DNA of 64,000 nt from Pseudomonas tructae (GTDB lineage: Bacteria; Pseudomonadota; Gammaproteobacteria; Pseudomonadales; Pseudomonadaceae), in the NCBI RefSeq assembly GCF_004214895.1, contig NZ_CP035952.1, forward strand, positions 372,001 through 436,000, written 5' to 3'. Of this stretch, positions 26,794 through 36,280 are shown one piece after another. A program made the translations under genes and the position numbers. Positions within the stretch are counted from its first letter, which is position 1. Every line of letters starts with the position of its first letter. Under the pieces are notes generated by a model, which was not told the origin of the DNA, did no database searches, and saw only the letters and a list, made by a program, of their open reading frames with translations.

Positions 26794-27275
26794 CAGGCGC
26801 TCCGGCAGTTGCTGCACAGGCCGACCACTTCGACCGTCTGTGCTTCGACGCGGAATCCGACCTCGTGGGCGCTGGCGACAATGGCGTCGCTGATGGAGCT
26901 TTGTTCAAGCTCGATGGCCACGTGGCATTCGCGGCAGATCAGGAACTGGCCCTGGTGCGCGTGCTCGGGGTGGCTGCAGCCGATAAAGGCGTTGAGCGAG
27001 GCAATGCGGTGCACCAGGCTGTTTTCCAGGAGAAAATCCAGCGCGCGGTACACGGTGGGCGGCGCTGCCCGGCGGCCATCCTGTTCGCTCAGTACGGCGA
27101 GGATATCGTAGGCGCCCAGCGGCTTGTGGCTCTGCCACACCAGTTCCAGCACCCGTCGGCGCAAGGCGGTCAGGCGCACACCCTGGCGTGCGCACAGCGC
27201 ATCGGCCTCGGCCAGGGCGCTGTGCACGCAATGGGAGTGGTCGTGGGGGCGGTTGGCCAGCGGGGTTTTAGGCAT
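26793..27275 (-). CDS. zur: Zinc uptake regulator Zur (Fur family)
   Basis: 160-residue Fur-type repressor: N-terminal winged helix ([48 protein letters not shown]) and a C-terminal dimerisation domain with zinc sites CREC and CSNC plus [10 protein letters not shown]. It represses zinc uptake genes when zinc is sufficient. First gene of its operon, divergent from znuA, with the shared control region of 66 bases between them. Confidence 0.94.
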   Translation of the reverse strand: MPKTPLANRPHDHSHCVHSALAEADALCARQGVRLTALRRRVLELVWQSHKPLGAYDILAVLSEQDGRRAAPPTVYRALDFLLENSLVHRIASLNAFIGCSHPEHAHQGQFLICRECHVAIELEQSSISDAIVASAHEVGFRVEAQTVEVVGLCSNCRSA

Positions 27276-27301
27276 GAGCGGCGACGGTTCTGATTGGAGA
27301 C

Positions 27302-27314
27302 GTTATTATGTTAC
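27302..27314. promoter_or_regulatory. Candidate Zur operator
   Basis: GTTATTATGTTAC lies between the divergent zur and znuA genes. It matches the left half of a gammaproteobacterial Zur box (GTTAT) well and the right half (ATAAC) only partly. Location is exactly where a Zur operator is expected; sequence match is imperfect. Confidence 0.45.
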
Positions 27315-27341
27315 CTGTTTCAGCCCCTGTGAGTGGTCATC

Positions 27342-28259
27342 GTGTCCCGAATTTTTGCCCTTTTTGTCGCTTTTATCGCCACCCTGACGATGGCCCAGGC
27401 ACAGGCCGAAGTGCGTGTGCTGACCAGCATCAAGCCCCTGCAGCAGATTGCCGCGGCGGTGCAAGATGGCGTCGGTACGCCTGAAGTGCTGCTGCCGCCA
27501 GGCGCCTCGCCCCACCATTACGCCCTGCGCCCTTCCGACGTACGGCGTGTGGGCGATGTTGAGCTGCTGTACTGGATCGGCCCGGACATGGAAGGCTTCC
27601 TGCCGCGCGTGCTCAAGTCCCGCAGCAAGCCGAGCATCGCCGTGCAGGACCTGCCCGGCCTGCAGCTGCGCCATTTTGGCGAAGACAGCCACTCCCACGA
27701 TGAAGACCATGACGATCACGACCATGATCACCGCCCGGGCAGCCTCGATGCTCACCTGTGGCTGTCGTCGGTCAATGCACGGGTGATTGCGGCGAAGATG
27801 GTCGCCGACCTTAGCGCCGCTGATCCGGCCAATGCCGCACGTTATCAGAACAACCTCAAAGCCTTTGGCGAGCGTATGGATGCCTTGGATGCGCGGTTGA
27901 AACAGCGCATGGCGGGCATCAGTGGCAAGCCGTTCTTTGTTTTCCATGAAGCTTTTGACTACTTCGAAGCGGCCTACGGCCTGAAGCACACCGGGGTATT
28001 CAGCGTGGCGGCGGAGGTCCAGCCGGGTGCCCAGCACGTGGCGGTAATGCGCAAGCGTTTGCAGGAAGTGGGCAAAACCTGTGTGTTCAGCGAGCCGCCG
28101 CTGCGGCCACGACTGGCCCAGACGCTGACAGCGGGCCTGCCGGTGACCCTGGCCGAGCTGGATGCGCTGGGCGGGACGGCGCCTGCCAGTGCCCGGGGGT
28201 ATGAGCAGTTGCTGGAGAAGCTGGGTAATGATCTGGCAGGGTGCCTGGAAAAATTGTGA
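27342..28259 (+). CDS. znuA: Zinc ABC transporter substrate-binding protein
   Basis: 305 residues with a signal peptide ending at AQA (about residue 22). Metal ligands of the cluster A-I family are visible: His in GASPHHYALRPSD (59/60), His138 in LDAHLW, and FVFHEAFDYFEAAYGL. The flexible His/Asp-rich loop (HSHDEDHDDHDHDH, about 117-130) is the hallmark of ZnuA proteins. The GTG at 27342 has GAGTGG upstream; a GTG three codons earlier is possible. Confidence 0.94.
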   Translation: MSRIFALFVAFIATLTMAQAQAEVRVLTSIKPLQQIAAAVQDGVGTPEVLLPPGASPHHYALRPSDVRRVGDVELLYWIGPDMEGFLPRVLKSRSKPSIAVQDLPGLQLRHFGEDSHSHDEDHDDHDHDHRPGSLDAHLWLSSVNARVIAAKMVADLSAADPANAARYQNNLKAFGERMDALDARLKQRMAGISGKPFFVFHEAFDYFEAAYGLKHTGVFSVAAEVQPGAQHVAVMRKRLQEVGKTCVFSEPPLRPRLAQTLTAGLPVTLAELDALGGTAPASARGYEQLLEKLGNDLAGCLEKL

Positions 28260-28267
28260 CGCCCTGA

Positions 28268-28317
28268 TCGCGGGGCAAGCCCGCTCCAACCTATTGTAGG
28301 AGCGGGCTTGCCCCGCG
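28268..28317. repeat. REP palindrome
   Basis: Perfect 19 bp inverted repeat (28269-28287 and 28299-28317) of the CGCGGGGCAAGCCCGCTCC type with an 11 nt loop, between the convergent znuA and thrB genes. It can act as a bidirectional terminator. Confidence 0.88.
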
Positions 28318-28322
28318 CTGCT

Positions 28323-29273
28323 TTACAGCGCAAACGGCAAAGCAATCTCCACCTGCTGCCGCGCCGCCAGGCGCACTTCAAAGTCAGCCGGATCGTGAAT
28401 CAGCACGTCCATCCCGGCAAACGACTCGGCGGCAATCAGGCGCGACAGCCAGAAGCGCACGCAGGCCAGGCGCAGCATCACCGGCCACAGGTGCGCCTCG
28501 GCCGAGGTGAACGGTCGCAGCGCCGCATAAGCCCCCAGCAACGCCCGCGCCCGCGGGCCGTCGATAACCCCGGCGTCATTGCAGCACCAGTCGTTAAGGG
28601 TGATCGCCAGGTCGTAGAGCATCGGCCCCGAGCAGGCGTTGTAGAAGTCGATCAGGCCAGTCAGGTGGGTGCCTTCGAACAACACATTGTCGCGGAACAG
28701 GTCAGCATGCAGGTTGGCCCGTGGCAGCGCCATGATCTGCGCCTGGTGCGCTTTGATCTCGTCCAGGCACGCCTGCAGCAGTTGGCGTTGTTCGCTGTTC
28801 AGGCGTGGCATCAGCTCGGCGCCGGTCTCCAGCATCCAATCCAGGCCACGGTCGGTCTTGCGTTCGAGCACGTTGTCGCGGGTGGCCAGGTGCAGGTGCC
28901 CGAGCAGTTCGCCCACCTGCACGCAGTGCTGGTTGTTGGCGACCTTGATGTGCTTGCCTGGCAGCCTTGGCTGCAGCAGCGCAGGCTTGCCGGCCAGTTC
29001 ACGCAGGGCTACACCGGTGTTGTCGCGCAAGGCGTAGGGCACTGGCAGGTCGGCCTCGTGCAACACGTCGAGCAGTTCGATGAAAAACGGCAGGTCCTGG
29101 ATCGGCCCGCGTTCGACCAGCGTCAGCACGTACTCCCCCTGTTCCAGGCTGACAAAGAAGTTGCTGTTCTCGGTGCCGGCGGCAATGCCCTGGAAGTCCC
29201 GCAGGCGGCCCAGGCCGTAGGGCGCCAGAAAGGTTTCCAGCTCAGGCCGGGTCAGGGGGGTGAAAACTGACAT
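28323..29273 (-). CDS. thrB: Homoserine kinase (ThrB, APH-fold type)
   Basis: 316-residue kinase of the aminoglycoside-phosphotransferase fold, the type of ThrB used by pseudomonads in threonine synthesis. The catalytic motif HADLFRDNVLF (Brenner motif, Asp base and Asn) is followed by GLIDFYNACSGPMLYDLAITLNDWC, the metal-binding DFG equivalent. N-terminal GTENSNFFVSLEQGEYVLTL is the nucleotide loop. Start taken at ATG 29273; a TTG two codons upstream exists, and neither has a strong RBS. Confidence 0.93.
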   Translation of the reverse strand: MSVFTPLTRPELETFLAPYGLGRLRDFQGIAAGTENSNFFVSLEQGEYVLTLVERGPIQDLPFFIELLDVLHEADLPVPYALRDNTGVALRELAGKPALLQPRLPGKHIKVANNQHCVQVGELLGHLHLATRDNVLERKTDRGLDWMLETGAELMPRLNSEQRQLLQACLDEIKAHQAQIMALPRANLHADLFRDNVLFEGTHLTGLIDFYNACSGPMLYDLAITLNDWCCNDAGVIDGPRARALLGAYAALRPFTSAEAHLWPVMLRLACVRFWLSRLIAAESFAGMDVLIHDPADFEVRLAARQQVEIALPFAL

Positions 29274-29337
29274 GATCAAAAATTGCCCATACGGGCACTT
29301 CAGCAGGGAAGTGCCAGGTTGATGTAAAGGGTACGGC

Positions 29338-29625
29338 TTACCACTCGAAGATTTTCCACGATGGGATCAGCATGTCCGGTTGGTCGGAACGGATGAAATT
29401 GCCTTCCGAACCATCAGCGCGTACCAGGAAGTAAGGTTTGCCACCTTTTGGGGTGACCTTGATTGCATACAGGAAGCCATTTTGCCGGTATTCCTGAATG
29501 GTTTTGTCGCCTTCCGTGCGAATGGTTACATCCGGATCAGCCGATGGCGCGTCATCCGCTGCCAGGGTGACGACCGGAGTGACTGCCAAGAGGCTGAGCA
29601 GCAACAGGCGATTTAGTGTACGCAT
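29338..29625 (-). CDS. DUF2782 small exported protein
   Basis: 95 residues: signal peptide to about Ala23 (VVTLAADDAPS), then a compact domain TIRTEGDKTIQEYRQNGFLYAIKVTPKGGKPYFLVRADG typical of DUF2782. It lies between thrB and polA as in P. aeruginosa (PA5494 position, from memory). No known function. Divergent from polA, with about 74 bases for both promoters. Confidence 0.85.
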   Translation of the reverse strand: MRTLNRLLLLSLLAVTPVVTLAADDAPSADPDVTIRTEGDKTIQEYRQNGFLYAIKVTPKGGKPYFLVRADGSEGNFIRSDQPDMLIPSWKIFEW

Positions 29626-29699
29626 GATAACCTTGTCCCTTTGTCGTCAATGTTCCGGACATTCTAGCGCCGGGCCCGTCGAAAAGGTTGATTCTGCAC

Positions 29700-32507
29700 A
29701 TGAGCCAAGCTCCCCTCGTCCTGGTGGACGGTTCCTCGTACCTGTACCGCGCCTTCCACGCGCTGCCACCACTGACTACCTCCAAGGGCATGCCAACCGG
29801 CGCGGTCAAGGGCGTGCTGAACATGCTCAAGAGCCTGCGCAAGCAGTATCCGGACGGCCTGTTCGCGGTGGTCTTCGACGCCAAGGGCGGGACCTTCCGC
29901 GACGAAATGTACGCCGAATACAAGGCCAACCGGCCAAGCATGCCCGACGACCTGCGTGTGCAGATCGAGCCGCTGCACGCCAGTGTGCGCGCCTTGGGCT
30001 ACCCGCTGCTGTGTGTTGAGGGGGTGGAGGCCGACGACGTGATCGGCACCCTGGCCCGCAGCAGCGCCGCCGCCGGGCGTCCGGTGATCATCTCCACCGG
30101 CGACAAGGACATGGCGCAACTGGTCGACGGGCACGTTACGCTGGTCAACACCATGACCGGTAGCGTGCTCGACGTGGCTGGCGTGCACGAGAAATTCGGC
30201 GTCGGTCCTGAACACATCATCGACTTCCTCGCCCTGATGGGTGACAAGGTCGACAACATTCCTGGCGTGCCGGGGGTCGGCGAAAAAACCGCCGTGGGCC
30301 TGCTGACCGGTATTGGCGGTGGCTTGAGCGATCTGTACGAGAACCTCGACAAGGTTCCGAGCCTGGCCATTCGTGGCGCCAAGACCCTGCCGGCCAAGCT
30401 TGAAGAGCACCGTGACGCGGCGTTCCTCTCCTATGAGCTGGCGACCATCAAGCTTGACGTGCCACTGGACGTCGAGGTGGATGCGCTGGTCTGTGGCGAA
30501 CCAGATTGCGATGCGTTGCTGGCCTTGTACACCGAGATGGAGTTCAAGAGCTGGATCGCCGATGTCCAGCGTGAGGCCAAGCGCCAGGAGCTGGCAGCGC
30601 CTGTGGCAAACAGCGAGTCGCCTGCCACCGGTGGTGGCGAGGTCGTCGTTGCAAGTGCGCAGGTCCCCGTCGAAACTACCTACGAGACCATCCTCGACCA
30701 GGCCCGCTTCGAGGTCTGGCTGGCCAAACTGCAGGCAGCCGAACTGATCGCCTTCGACACCGAAACCACGGGCGTCGATGCCCAGCAGGCGCAGTTGGTC
30801 GGTTTGTCGTTTGCCGTGCAGGCACATGAAGCAGCCTACATTCCGTTGATGCATACCTACCTGGGCGTACCGCAGCAACTGGACCGCGACACCGTGCTGC
30901 GCGCACTCAAGCCGCTGCTGGAAGACCCGAAGAAGCTCAAGGTCGGTCAGCATGCCAAGTTCGACATGAACATCCTGGCCAACTGCGCCTTGGGCGGCGA
31001 CCCCGACGATGGCATCGTGGTGCGCGGGATTGCTTTCGACACCATGCTTGAGTCCTACGTGCTGAACTCCACGGCGACCCGCCATGACATGGACAGCCTG
31101 GCGCTGAAGTACCTCGACTACACCACTACCAGCTTCCAGGACATCGCCGGCAAAGGCGCCAAGCAGCTGACCTTTGACCAGATCCCCCTGGAACAGGCCG
31201 GCCCATACGCCGCCGAAGACGCCGACGTGACCTTGCGCCTGCACCAGACGTTGAGCACCAAGCTTGCGGAAATTCCGAGCCTGGCCGGTGTGCTGAGTGA
31301 TATCGAAATGCCATTGGTTCCGGTTCTGGCGCGCATTGAGCGTCAAGGCGCGCTGGTCGACGCCGAGCTGCTCAAGGTGCAGAGCGGTGAGCTGGGCAAG
31401 AAAATGGCCGACCTGGAAGAAGAAGCCATTCGCCTGGCCGGTGAGCCGTTCAACCTCGGTTCGCCCAAGCAGCTGGGGGCGATTCTTTATGACAAGTTCG
31501 GCCTGCCGGTGCTGAAGAAAACCGGCAAAGGCCAGCCCTCCACCGCCGAAGACGTCCTTGAAGCCCTGGCCGAGGAAGGCTACCCACTGCCCAAGGTGCT
31601 GATGCAGTACCGCTCGATGAGCAAGCTCAAAAGCACCTACACCGATCGCCTGCCGGAGCAGATCAACCCGCGTACCGGGCGTATCCACACCTCTTACCAT
31701 CAGGCTGTCGCGGCCACCGGACGTCTTTCCTCCAGTGACCCGAACCTGCAGAACATTCCGGCCCGCACGGCCGAGGGCCGACGGATTCGCCAAGCGTTCA
31801 TCGCACCGCCAGGCTACAAGTTGCTGGCGGCGGACTACTCGCAGATTGAACTGCGGATCATGGCCCACCTGTCCCGTGACGAGGGACTACTGAATGCGTT
31901 CCGTGATGGTCTCGATGTGCACACCGCGACCGCGGCCGAGGTGTTCAAGGTCGAACTGGGCCAGGTGACTTCGGACATGCGCCGCAGCGCCAAGGCGATC
32001 AACTTCGGCCTGATCTACGGTATGGGTGCGAAAAAGCTCGGCAAGGATATTGGCGTCGACACCAAGGTGGCCAAGGCCTACATCGACGAGTACTTCGCCC
32101 GCTACCCAGGTGTTCGCGAATACATGGAGCGCACGCGTGGGCAGGCCGCCGAGCAGGGTTATGTAGAAACCCTGTTCGGCCGCCGGCTGTACCTGCCGGC
32201 TATTCATTCCAACAAGCCGCAGGAGCGCGCGGGTGCCGAGCGTACGGCGATCAATGCGCCGATGCAGGGCACGGCGGCGGACATCATCAAGCGTGCCATG
32301 GTGGCTGTGGATAACTGGCTGACCGATTCGGGCCTAGATGCTCGGGTCATCCTCCAGGTTCATGACGAACTGGTACTGGAGGTTCGAGAAGACCTTGTCG
32401 AGCAGGTTCGCGAGCAGATTCGCCCACACATGAGTGGTGCCGCTCAGTTGGATGTTCCGCTGGTGGTAGACGTCGGCGTGGGGTCGAATTGGGACGAAGC
32501 GCACTAA
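29700..32507 (+). CDS. polA: DNA polymerase I
   Basis: 935-residue enzyme for Okazaki fragment maturation and repair. Residues 1-290 are the 5' nuclease ([49 protein letters not shown]). The 3'-5' exonuclease is intact, with DTE at residues 353-355. The polymerase part has motif A ([17 protein letters not shown]), the O helix ([16 protein letters not shown]) and motif C (VHDELVLEV). The ATG at 29700 gives the usual [20 protein letters not shown] start; a TTG four codons earlier is less likely. A hairpin terminator and an sRNA follow. Confidence 0.97.
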   Translation: MSQAPLVLVDGSSYLYRAFHALPPLTTSKGMPTGAVKGVLNMLKSLRKQYPDGLFAVVFDAKGGTFRDEMYAEYKANRPSMPDDLRVQIEPLHASVRALGYPLLCVEGVEADDVIGTLARSSAAAGRPVIISTGDKDMAQLVDGHVTLVNTMTGSVLDVAGVHEKFGVGPEHIIDFLALMGDKVDNIPGVPGVGEKTAVGLLTGIGGGLSDLYENLDKVPSLAIRGAKTLPAKLEEHRDAAFLSYELATIKLDVPLDVEVDALVCGEPDCDALLALYTEMEFKSWIADVQREAKRQELAAPVANSESPATGGGEVVVASAQVPVETTYETILDQARFEVWLAKLQAAELIAFDTETTGVDAQQAQLVGLSFAVQAHEAAYIPLMHTYLGVPQQLDRDTVLRALKPLLEDPKKLKVGQHAKFDMNILANCALGGDPDDGIVVRGIAFDTMLESYVLNSTATRHDMDSLALKYLDYTTTSFQDIAGKGAKQLTFDQIPLEQAGPYAAEDADVTLRLHQTLSTKLAEIPSLAGVLSDIEMPLVPVLARIERQGALVDAELLKVQSGELGKKMADLEEEAIRLAGEPFNLGSPKQLGAILYDKFGLPVLKKTGKGQPSTAEDVLEALAEEGYPLPKVLMQYRSMSKLKSTYTDRLPEQINPRTGRIHTSYHQAVAATGRLSSSDPNLQNIPARTAEGRRIRQAFIAPPGYKLLAADYSQIELRIMAHLSRDEGLLNAFRDGLDVHTATAAEVFKVELGQVTSDMRRSAKAINFGLIYGMGAKKLGKDIGVDTKVAKAYIDEYFARYPGVREYMERTRGQAAEQGYVETLFGRRLYLPAIHSNKPQERAGAERTAINAPMQGTAADIIKRAMVAVDNWLTDSGLDARVILQVHDELVLEVREDLVEQVREQIRPHMSGAAQLDVPLVVDVGVGSNWDEAH

Positions 32508-32527
32508 AAAAGCGCTTAAAATCGGGG

Positions 32528-32557
32528 AAAAGCTGCGGCATATCGTCGCGGCTTTTT
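32528..32557 (+). terminator. Rho-independent terminator after polA
   Basis: AAAAGCTGCG pairs with CGCGGCTTTT (one T-G pair) around a 9 nt loop and continues into TTTTT. It starts 20 bases after the polA stop codon and separates polA from the sRNA promoter downstream. Confidence 0.8.
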
Positions 32558-32621
32558 GGCTGGCTCGGGGCCATTAGTGCCGGAAATTTCCGACCTATCG
32601 CAAATAGTTTCTAAACGTCCG

Positions 32622-32649
32622 GAACTAAACCGGTGAACCGCGACTCAGA
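32622..32649 (+). promoter_or_regulatory. AlgU (sigma-22)-type promoter of the sRNA
   Basis: GAACTA (32622-32627), 17 bases, then TCAGA (32645-32649), close to the AlgU/RpoE consensus GAACTT-N16/17-TCTGA. A start about 6-7 bases downstream (near 32656) would give a transcript of roughly 133 nt to the terminator, matching the known length of P. aeruginosa ErsA, whose promoter is also sigma-22 dependent. Confidence 0.65.
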
Positions 32650-32655
32650 GTATCT

Positions 32656-32788
32656 GAATGGCTGGTGAAGCCCTTCGATGCTCCTATGTTGTGTTAAGTG
32701 TTGGCAGATATCCGGACCCCGCCCTAGCGGTCCGGTACTTGAACCCCGAACTTCCCCCTCCCCATACGAAGTCCGGGGTTTTTTTTGC
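32656..32788 (+). ncRNA. ersA: ErsA-like small RNA (Spot 42 position)
   Basis: No coding frame is evident between polA and engB, the site of ErsA in P. aeruginosa and Spot 42 in E. coli. Two stem-loops are visible: CCGGACC / GGTCCGG near 32711-32735, and a terminator hairpin AACCCCGAACTT / AAGTCCGGGGTT (32742-32753 with 32769-32780, one mismatch) followed by eight Ts. The terminator loop is C-rich (CCCCCTCCCC), a likely seed for pairing with G-rich ribosome binding sites. ErsA controls algC and porin mRNAs in P. aeruginosa; targets here are inferred only. Confidence 0.8.
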
Positions 32789-32809
32789 CCGGCGTTTACC
32801 GGGCGGCCC

Positions 32810-33442
32810 TTATTCGGCGGGCTTGTCCGGCAGTTCCATCCAGCGTGCCAGCACGCCGTAGGCCTCTTCCAGACCCTGGCGCTTGGGGGCCGAGAACAGC
32901 TGGATCGTAATGCTATCGCCCCAACCTTTGCGGATCTCCGACTGCACTTTGAGCAGGGTGTTCTTGGCCGCGCCAAAGGTCAGCTTGTCGGCCTTGGTCA
33001 GCAGGATGTGCATCGGCATGCCGGAGGCGCGCGACCAGTCGAGCAGCATCATGTCGAAGTCGGTCATCGGATGGCGCACGTCCATCATCAGGATCAAGCC
33101 CTTCAAGGCCTCGCGGCTGCCCAGGTAGGCCTCCAGGTGGCGCTGCCAGTGCTGCTTGAGCGGGATTGGCACCTTGGCATAACCGTAGCCCGGCAAGTCG
33201 ACCAAACGCCGTTCATCGTCCAGACTGAAGAAGTTCAACAGCTGGGTGCGCCCCGGGGTTTTCGAGGTTCGCGCCAGGCTGGCGTGGGTCAGGGTGTTCA
33301 GGGCGCTGGACTTGCCGGCGTTGGAGCGGCCGGCGAAGGCTACTTCATAGCCCTGGTCGGGCGGACACTGGTCGACCTTGGCCGCGCTGATAGCGAATTT
33401 GGCCTGTTGGCAGAGGCCGAGGATGGGGTTTTTGACTTGCAT
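32810..33442 (-). CDS. engB: Ribosome biogenesis GTPase EngB (YsxC/YihA)
   Basis: 210-residue GTPase: G1 [10 protein letters not shown]2 Thr in [11 protein letters not shown]3 DLPGYG, G4 TKAD, in the order of the EngB family needed for large-subunit ribosome assembly. The start [16 protein letters not shown] (ATG 33442) is the conserved N-terminus. The same frame stays open far upstream, but that part shows no homology and crosses the promoter region of the cytochrome gene. Converges with the sRNA. Confidence 0.94.
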   Translation of the reverse strand: MQVKNPILGLCQQAKFAISAAKVDQCPPDQGYEVAFAGRSNAGKSSALNTLTHASLARTSKTPGRTQLLNFFSLDDERRLVDLPGYGYAKVPIPLKQHWQRHLEAYLGSREALKGLILMMDVRHPMTDFDMMLLDWSRASGMPMHILLTKADKLTFGAAKNTLLKVQSEIRKGWGDSITIQLFSAPKRQGLEEAYGVLARWMELPDKPAE

Positions 33443-33515
33443 GGGATATCCGGTGTGGGTGTTGCCAGAGGCGGGCTCGGCAAGCGGTGTCGTTTCCGTT
33501 TCAGTAACGGGAGTA

Positions 33516-33521
33516 TATAAT
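33516..33521 (+). promoter_or_regulatory. Possible -10 element upstream of the cytochrome genes
   Basis: A perfect TATAAT in an otherwise GC-rich region, 115 bases before the cytochrome c5 gene. The -35 region 17 bases upstream (TTTCCG) is poor, so the call is tentative. Confidence 0.35.
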
Positions 33522-33635
33522 GCCCCAGATTTTGTGTGCGCATTATCCCAGCGTAGGAGGATGTGCACGGGGGCATCGGATTCAAGCTTGCGCATTAGAA
33601 CGCAGTGCAGCCCCCAACCCTGAAAGGTCGTTCGC

Positions 33636-33938
33636 ATGACGAAATGGCTGCTTGTTGTCGGTGTCTTGATACCGTTATTCAGCGCTCAGGCTACACAGGA
33701 TCCCGAGGCGTTGTACAACCGCACGTGTGCGGCTTGTCACGCCGGGCAGCTGCCACAGGCACCGAAAGCAGGTGATCGTGCGGCTTGGGAGCCAAGACTG
33801 GCGAAGGGTATGGAGATGCTGGTGGTGCATGTCACCCAGGGTTTCAAGGCTATGCCAATGCGTGGATTGTGCATGGACTGCAGTGCCGAGGACTACCAGG
33901 CAATCATCCAGTGGATGAGCCGGAGTCCCGATACATAA
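33636..33938 (+). CDS. Cytochrome c5-like protein
   Basis: 100 residues: signal peptide to about Ala19, one haem c site CAACH (31-35), likely axial methionine at 73 or 75, and the disulfide pair CMDC (Cys79, Cys82) in the [15 protein letters not shown] context, characteristic of the c5 family. Periplasmic electron carrier. AAAGG precedes the ATG. 33 bases before the cytochrome c4 gene, so probably one operon. Confidence 0.9.
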   Translation: MTKWLLVVGVLIPLFSAQATQDPEALYNRTCAACHAGQLPQAPKAGDRAAWEPRLAKGMEMLVVHVTQGFKAMPMRGLCMDCSAEDYQAIIQWMSRSPDT

Positions 33939-33971
33939 CTCTTTCACCCTTAGCCGTAGTTGGATTAGCTG

Positions 33972-34589
33972 ATGAACAAACTACTCGTGAGTCTGCTGTT
34001 GACCTTGGGCATCACCGGTGTTGCCAATGCCGCAGAGCCTGTCAAAGGGGATGCCGCTGCTGGTCAGGCCAAAACTGCTGTATGTGGCGCTTGTCACAAT
34101 CCGGACGGCAACAGCCTGGCGCCGAACTTCCCGAAACTTGCAGGCCAGGGTGAGAAGTACCTGGAAAAGCAATTGCACGACATCAAGTCGGGCAAGCGCA
34201 CCGTGCTGGAAATGACCGGCATGCTGGCTGCGTTCAACGACCAGGACATGGCCGACATCGCCGCTTACTTCTCCAGCCAGAAAGGCAGCGTTGGCGCGGC
34301 TGATCCGAAGCTGGTCGAGCGTGGCCGCGCGCTGTTCAACGGCGGCGACGTCGAAAAAGGCCTGCCTGCCTGCACCGGCTGCCACTCGCCTAACGGCGCG
34401 GGTATTGCCCTGGCCGGCTTCCCGCACCTGGGCGGCCAGCACGCAAGCTACGTCGCCAAACAGCTGACCGACTTCCGCGAAGGCAACCGTACCAATGATG
34501 GCGACGCTACCACCATGCGTACCATCGCGGCCAAGCTGAGCAACAAGGACATCGAAGCGCTGTCCAGCTACATCCAGGGTCTGCATTGA
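33972..34589 (+). CDS. cc4: Cytochrome c4 (dihaem)
   Basis: 205 residues with signal peptide (to Ala20-Ala21) and two homologous cytochrome c domains: CGACH at 38-42 and CTGCH at 134-138, with methionine ligands in the VLEMTGMLAAF and DATTMRTIA regions. Cytochrome c4 carries electrons from the bc1 complex to terminal oxidases, including the caa3 and cbb3 types. Ends at an intrinsic terminator. Confidence 0.95.
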   Translation: MNKLLVSLLLTLGITGVANAAEPVKGDAAAGQAKTAVCGACHNPDGNSLAPNFPKLAGQGEKYLEKQLHDIKSGKRTVLEMTGMLAAFNDQDMADIAAYFSSQKGSVGAADPKLVERGRALFNGGDVEKGLPACTGCHSPNGAGIALAGFPHLGGQHASYVAKQLTDFREGNRTNDGDATTMRTIAAKLSNKDIEALSSYIQGLH

Positions 34590-34630
34590 TCCGCGCTTTA
34601 ACGCTGGGTTAATACTACGGCGCAAAGATG

Positions 34631-34658
34631 AAAAGGGTGGCTTCGGCCGCCCTTTTTT
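34631..34658 (+). terminator. Rho-independent terminator after cc4
   Basis: AAAAGGGTGGC / GCCGCCCTTTTTT with a TTCG-containing tetraloop (one T-G pair in the stem), followed by a T-run. Textbook intrinsic terminator 41 bases after the cytochrome c4 stop. Confidence 0.9.
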
Positions 34659-34756
34659 GTGCCCGCTGCCGTTACACTAACGAACTCGGGCCTGCCTCGG
34701 CCTGTCCTACGACAGGTCGCGCCAAGGCGACTCAATAGACTGCTCAGGAGTAAAGC

Positions 34757-35386
34757 ATGCGTAATCTGATTCTCGGCGCCGCGCTGGTCACTGCCAGCCT
34801 CTTCGGCATGACTGCCCAGGCTGCCGATCCGGTAGCCTTCGACCAGTATACCGAGCTGAGCAACCCGGTTCCGGTGTCGGTACCTGGCAAGATCGAAGTG
34901 GTCGAGCTGTTCTGGTACGGCTGCCCGCACTGCTACACCTTCGAGCCGGTGATCAATCCATGGGTCGAGAAACTGCCGAAGGACGTCAACTTCAAGCGCG
35001 TGCCTGCCATGTTCGGCGGCCCTTGGGATGCCCATGGCCAGATGTTCCTGACCCTCGAAGCCATGGGTGTAGAGCACACGGTTCATGCGGCGGTATTCGA
35101 AGCCATCCAGATTCAGCGCAAGAAACTGACCAAGCCTGAAGAAATGGCCGACTTCCTCGCCACCCAAGGCGTCGACAAGGACAAGTTCCTTGCCACCTTC
35201 AACTCCTTCGCCATCAAGGGCCAGGTCAACCAGGCCCGTGAACTGGCCAAGAAGTACGAAATCACTGGCGTACCGAGCATGGTCGTCAACGGCAAGTACC
35301 GCTTCGACCTTGGCAGCGCCAAAGGGCCACAAGGCGTGCTGAATGTCGCCGACCACCTGATCGCCAAGGAGCGCGCCGCCAAGTAA
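34757..35386 (+). CDS. dsbA: Thiol:disulfide interchange protein DsbA
   Basis: 209 residues: signal peptide ending QAA (about residue 23), thioredoxin fold with catalytic CPHC at 56-59 in LFWYGCPHCYTFEP, helical insert, and the cis-proline loop TGVPSMVVNG. It forms disulfide bonds in periplasmic proteins, including the c-type cytochrome and amidase products nearby. Close spacing (12 bases) to the next gene suggests co-transcription. Confidence 0.96.
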   Translation: MRNLILGAALVTASLFGMTAQAADPVAFDQYTELSNPVPVSVPGKIEVVELFWYGCPHCYTFEPVINPWVEKLPKDVNFKRVPAMFGGPWDAHGQMFLTLEAMGVEHTVHAAVFEAIQIQRKKLTKPEEMADFLATQGVDKDKFLATFNSFAIKGQVNQARELAKKYEITGVPSMVVNGKYRFDLGSAKGPQGVLNVADHLIAKERAAK

Positions 35387-35398
35387 GCGGCGCCGATC

Positions 35399-36253
35399 AT
35401 GCGCCGCTGGAGAACCGAGCGTGGCATTGGCCTGCATGATCCGCAGGTCAACGAACATCACCTGCAGGCCAACGGCCTGCCTGAGGATGGTCGGCTGCGG
35501 CTGCTCAGTTTCAACATCCAGGTCGGCATCAGCACCGAGCGTTACCGCCATTACCTGACCCGCGGCTGGCAGCACCTGTTGCCGCACACCGGGCGGGCCG
35601 GCAACCTGCAGAAGATCGGCGACCTGCTCGCCGACTTCGACCTGGTTGCCCTGCAGGAGGCCGATGGCGGCAGCCTGCGCTCGGGCTACGTCAATCAGGT
35701 CGAGCACCTGGCACAACTGGGCGCCTTCCCGTACTGGTACCAGCAGCTCAACCGCAACCTCGGGCGCCTTGCCCAGCATAGCAACGGCGTGCTCAGCCGC
35801 TTGAAACCGCAACTGCTAGAGGATCATCCGCTGCCCGGCCCGGCTGGCCGCGGGGCGATCCTGGTGCGCTTCGGCGAAGGTGAAGACGCCCTGGTCGTGG
35901 TGATGATGCACCTGGCCCTGGGTTCCAAGACCCGCGCCCGCCAGCTTGCCTACATTCGTGAACTGATTGGCGGCTATCGCCACCAGGTGCTGATGGGCGA
36001 CATGAACACCCACGCCACCGACCTGCTGGAACATTCGCCGCTGCGCGACCTGAGCCTGATCGCACCGCAGGTGCAAGCCACTTTCCCCAGTTGGCGGCCA
36101 CAACGCTGCCTTGATCATATCCTGCTCAGCCCAAGCCTGACCCTGGAGCGGGTCGAGGTTCTGGCCCAGCCAATTTCCGATCATCTTCCGGTCGCGGTTG
36201 AGATTCGTTTGCCTGATGCCCTTGCTGTGGATACGCTGCCCGCTTTGAGCTAA
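35399..36253 (+). CDS. Endonuclease/exonuclease/phosphatase (EEP) family hydrolase
   Basis: 284 residues with the EEP metal-dependent fold: SFNIQVG (Asn), LQEADGG (catalytic Glu), HLALGSKTRARQ (His), MGDMNTH (Asp/Asn), RCLDHILLSP and the final SDHLPVAVEI (Asp-His). No signal peptide, so cytoplasmic. Substrate unknown (nucleic acid, phosphoester or lipid). Corresponds in position to PA5488 of P. aeruginosa, from memory. Confidence 0.88.
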   Translation: MRRWRTERGIGLHDPQVNEHHLQANGLPEDGRLRLLSFNIQVGISTERYRHYLTRGWQHLLPHTGRAGNLQKIGDLLADFDLVALQEADGGSLRSGYVNQVEHLAQLGAFPYWYQQLNRNLGRLAQHSNGVLSRLKPQLLEDHPLPGPAGRGAILVRFGEGEDALVVVMMHLALGSKTRARQLAYIRELIGGYRHQVLMGDMNTHATDLLEHSPLRDLSLIAPQVQATFPSWRPQRCLDHILLSPSLTLERVEVLAQPISDHLPVAVEIRLPDALAVDTLPALS

Positions 36254-36280
36254 TTGCCATTACCCTCTGCGGACCCAGGC

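Noticed and set aside
9869..28317. Repeated palindromes considered as a CRISPR or transposon array
   Set aside because: Copies are isolated, kilobases apart and always at gene ends; they are REP elements, with no spacers, cas genes or transposase in the window.
29664..31868. 734-codon minus-strand open frame opposite polA
   Set aside because: Antisense shadow of polA; no RBS, no motif, and it runs through conserved polymerase codons.
33443..33637. N-terminal extension of EngB
   Set aside because: The frame is open, but the added 65 residues show no family similarity and overlap the cytochrome gene's promoter region; the conserved start is at 33442.
34704..34733. AlgU-like GAACTC and TCCTA elements upstream of dsbA
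   Set aside because: Both hexamers deviate from consensus, and the overlapping CCTGTC/GACAGG stem explains the pattern as well.
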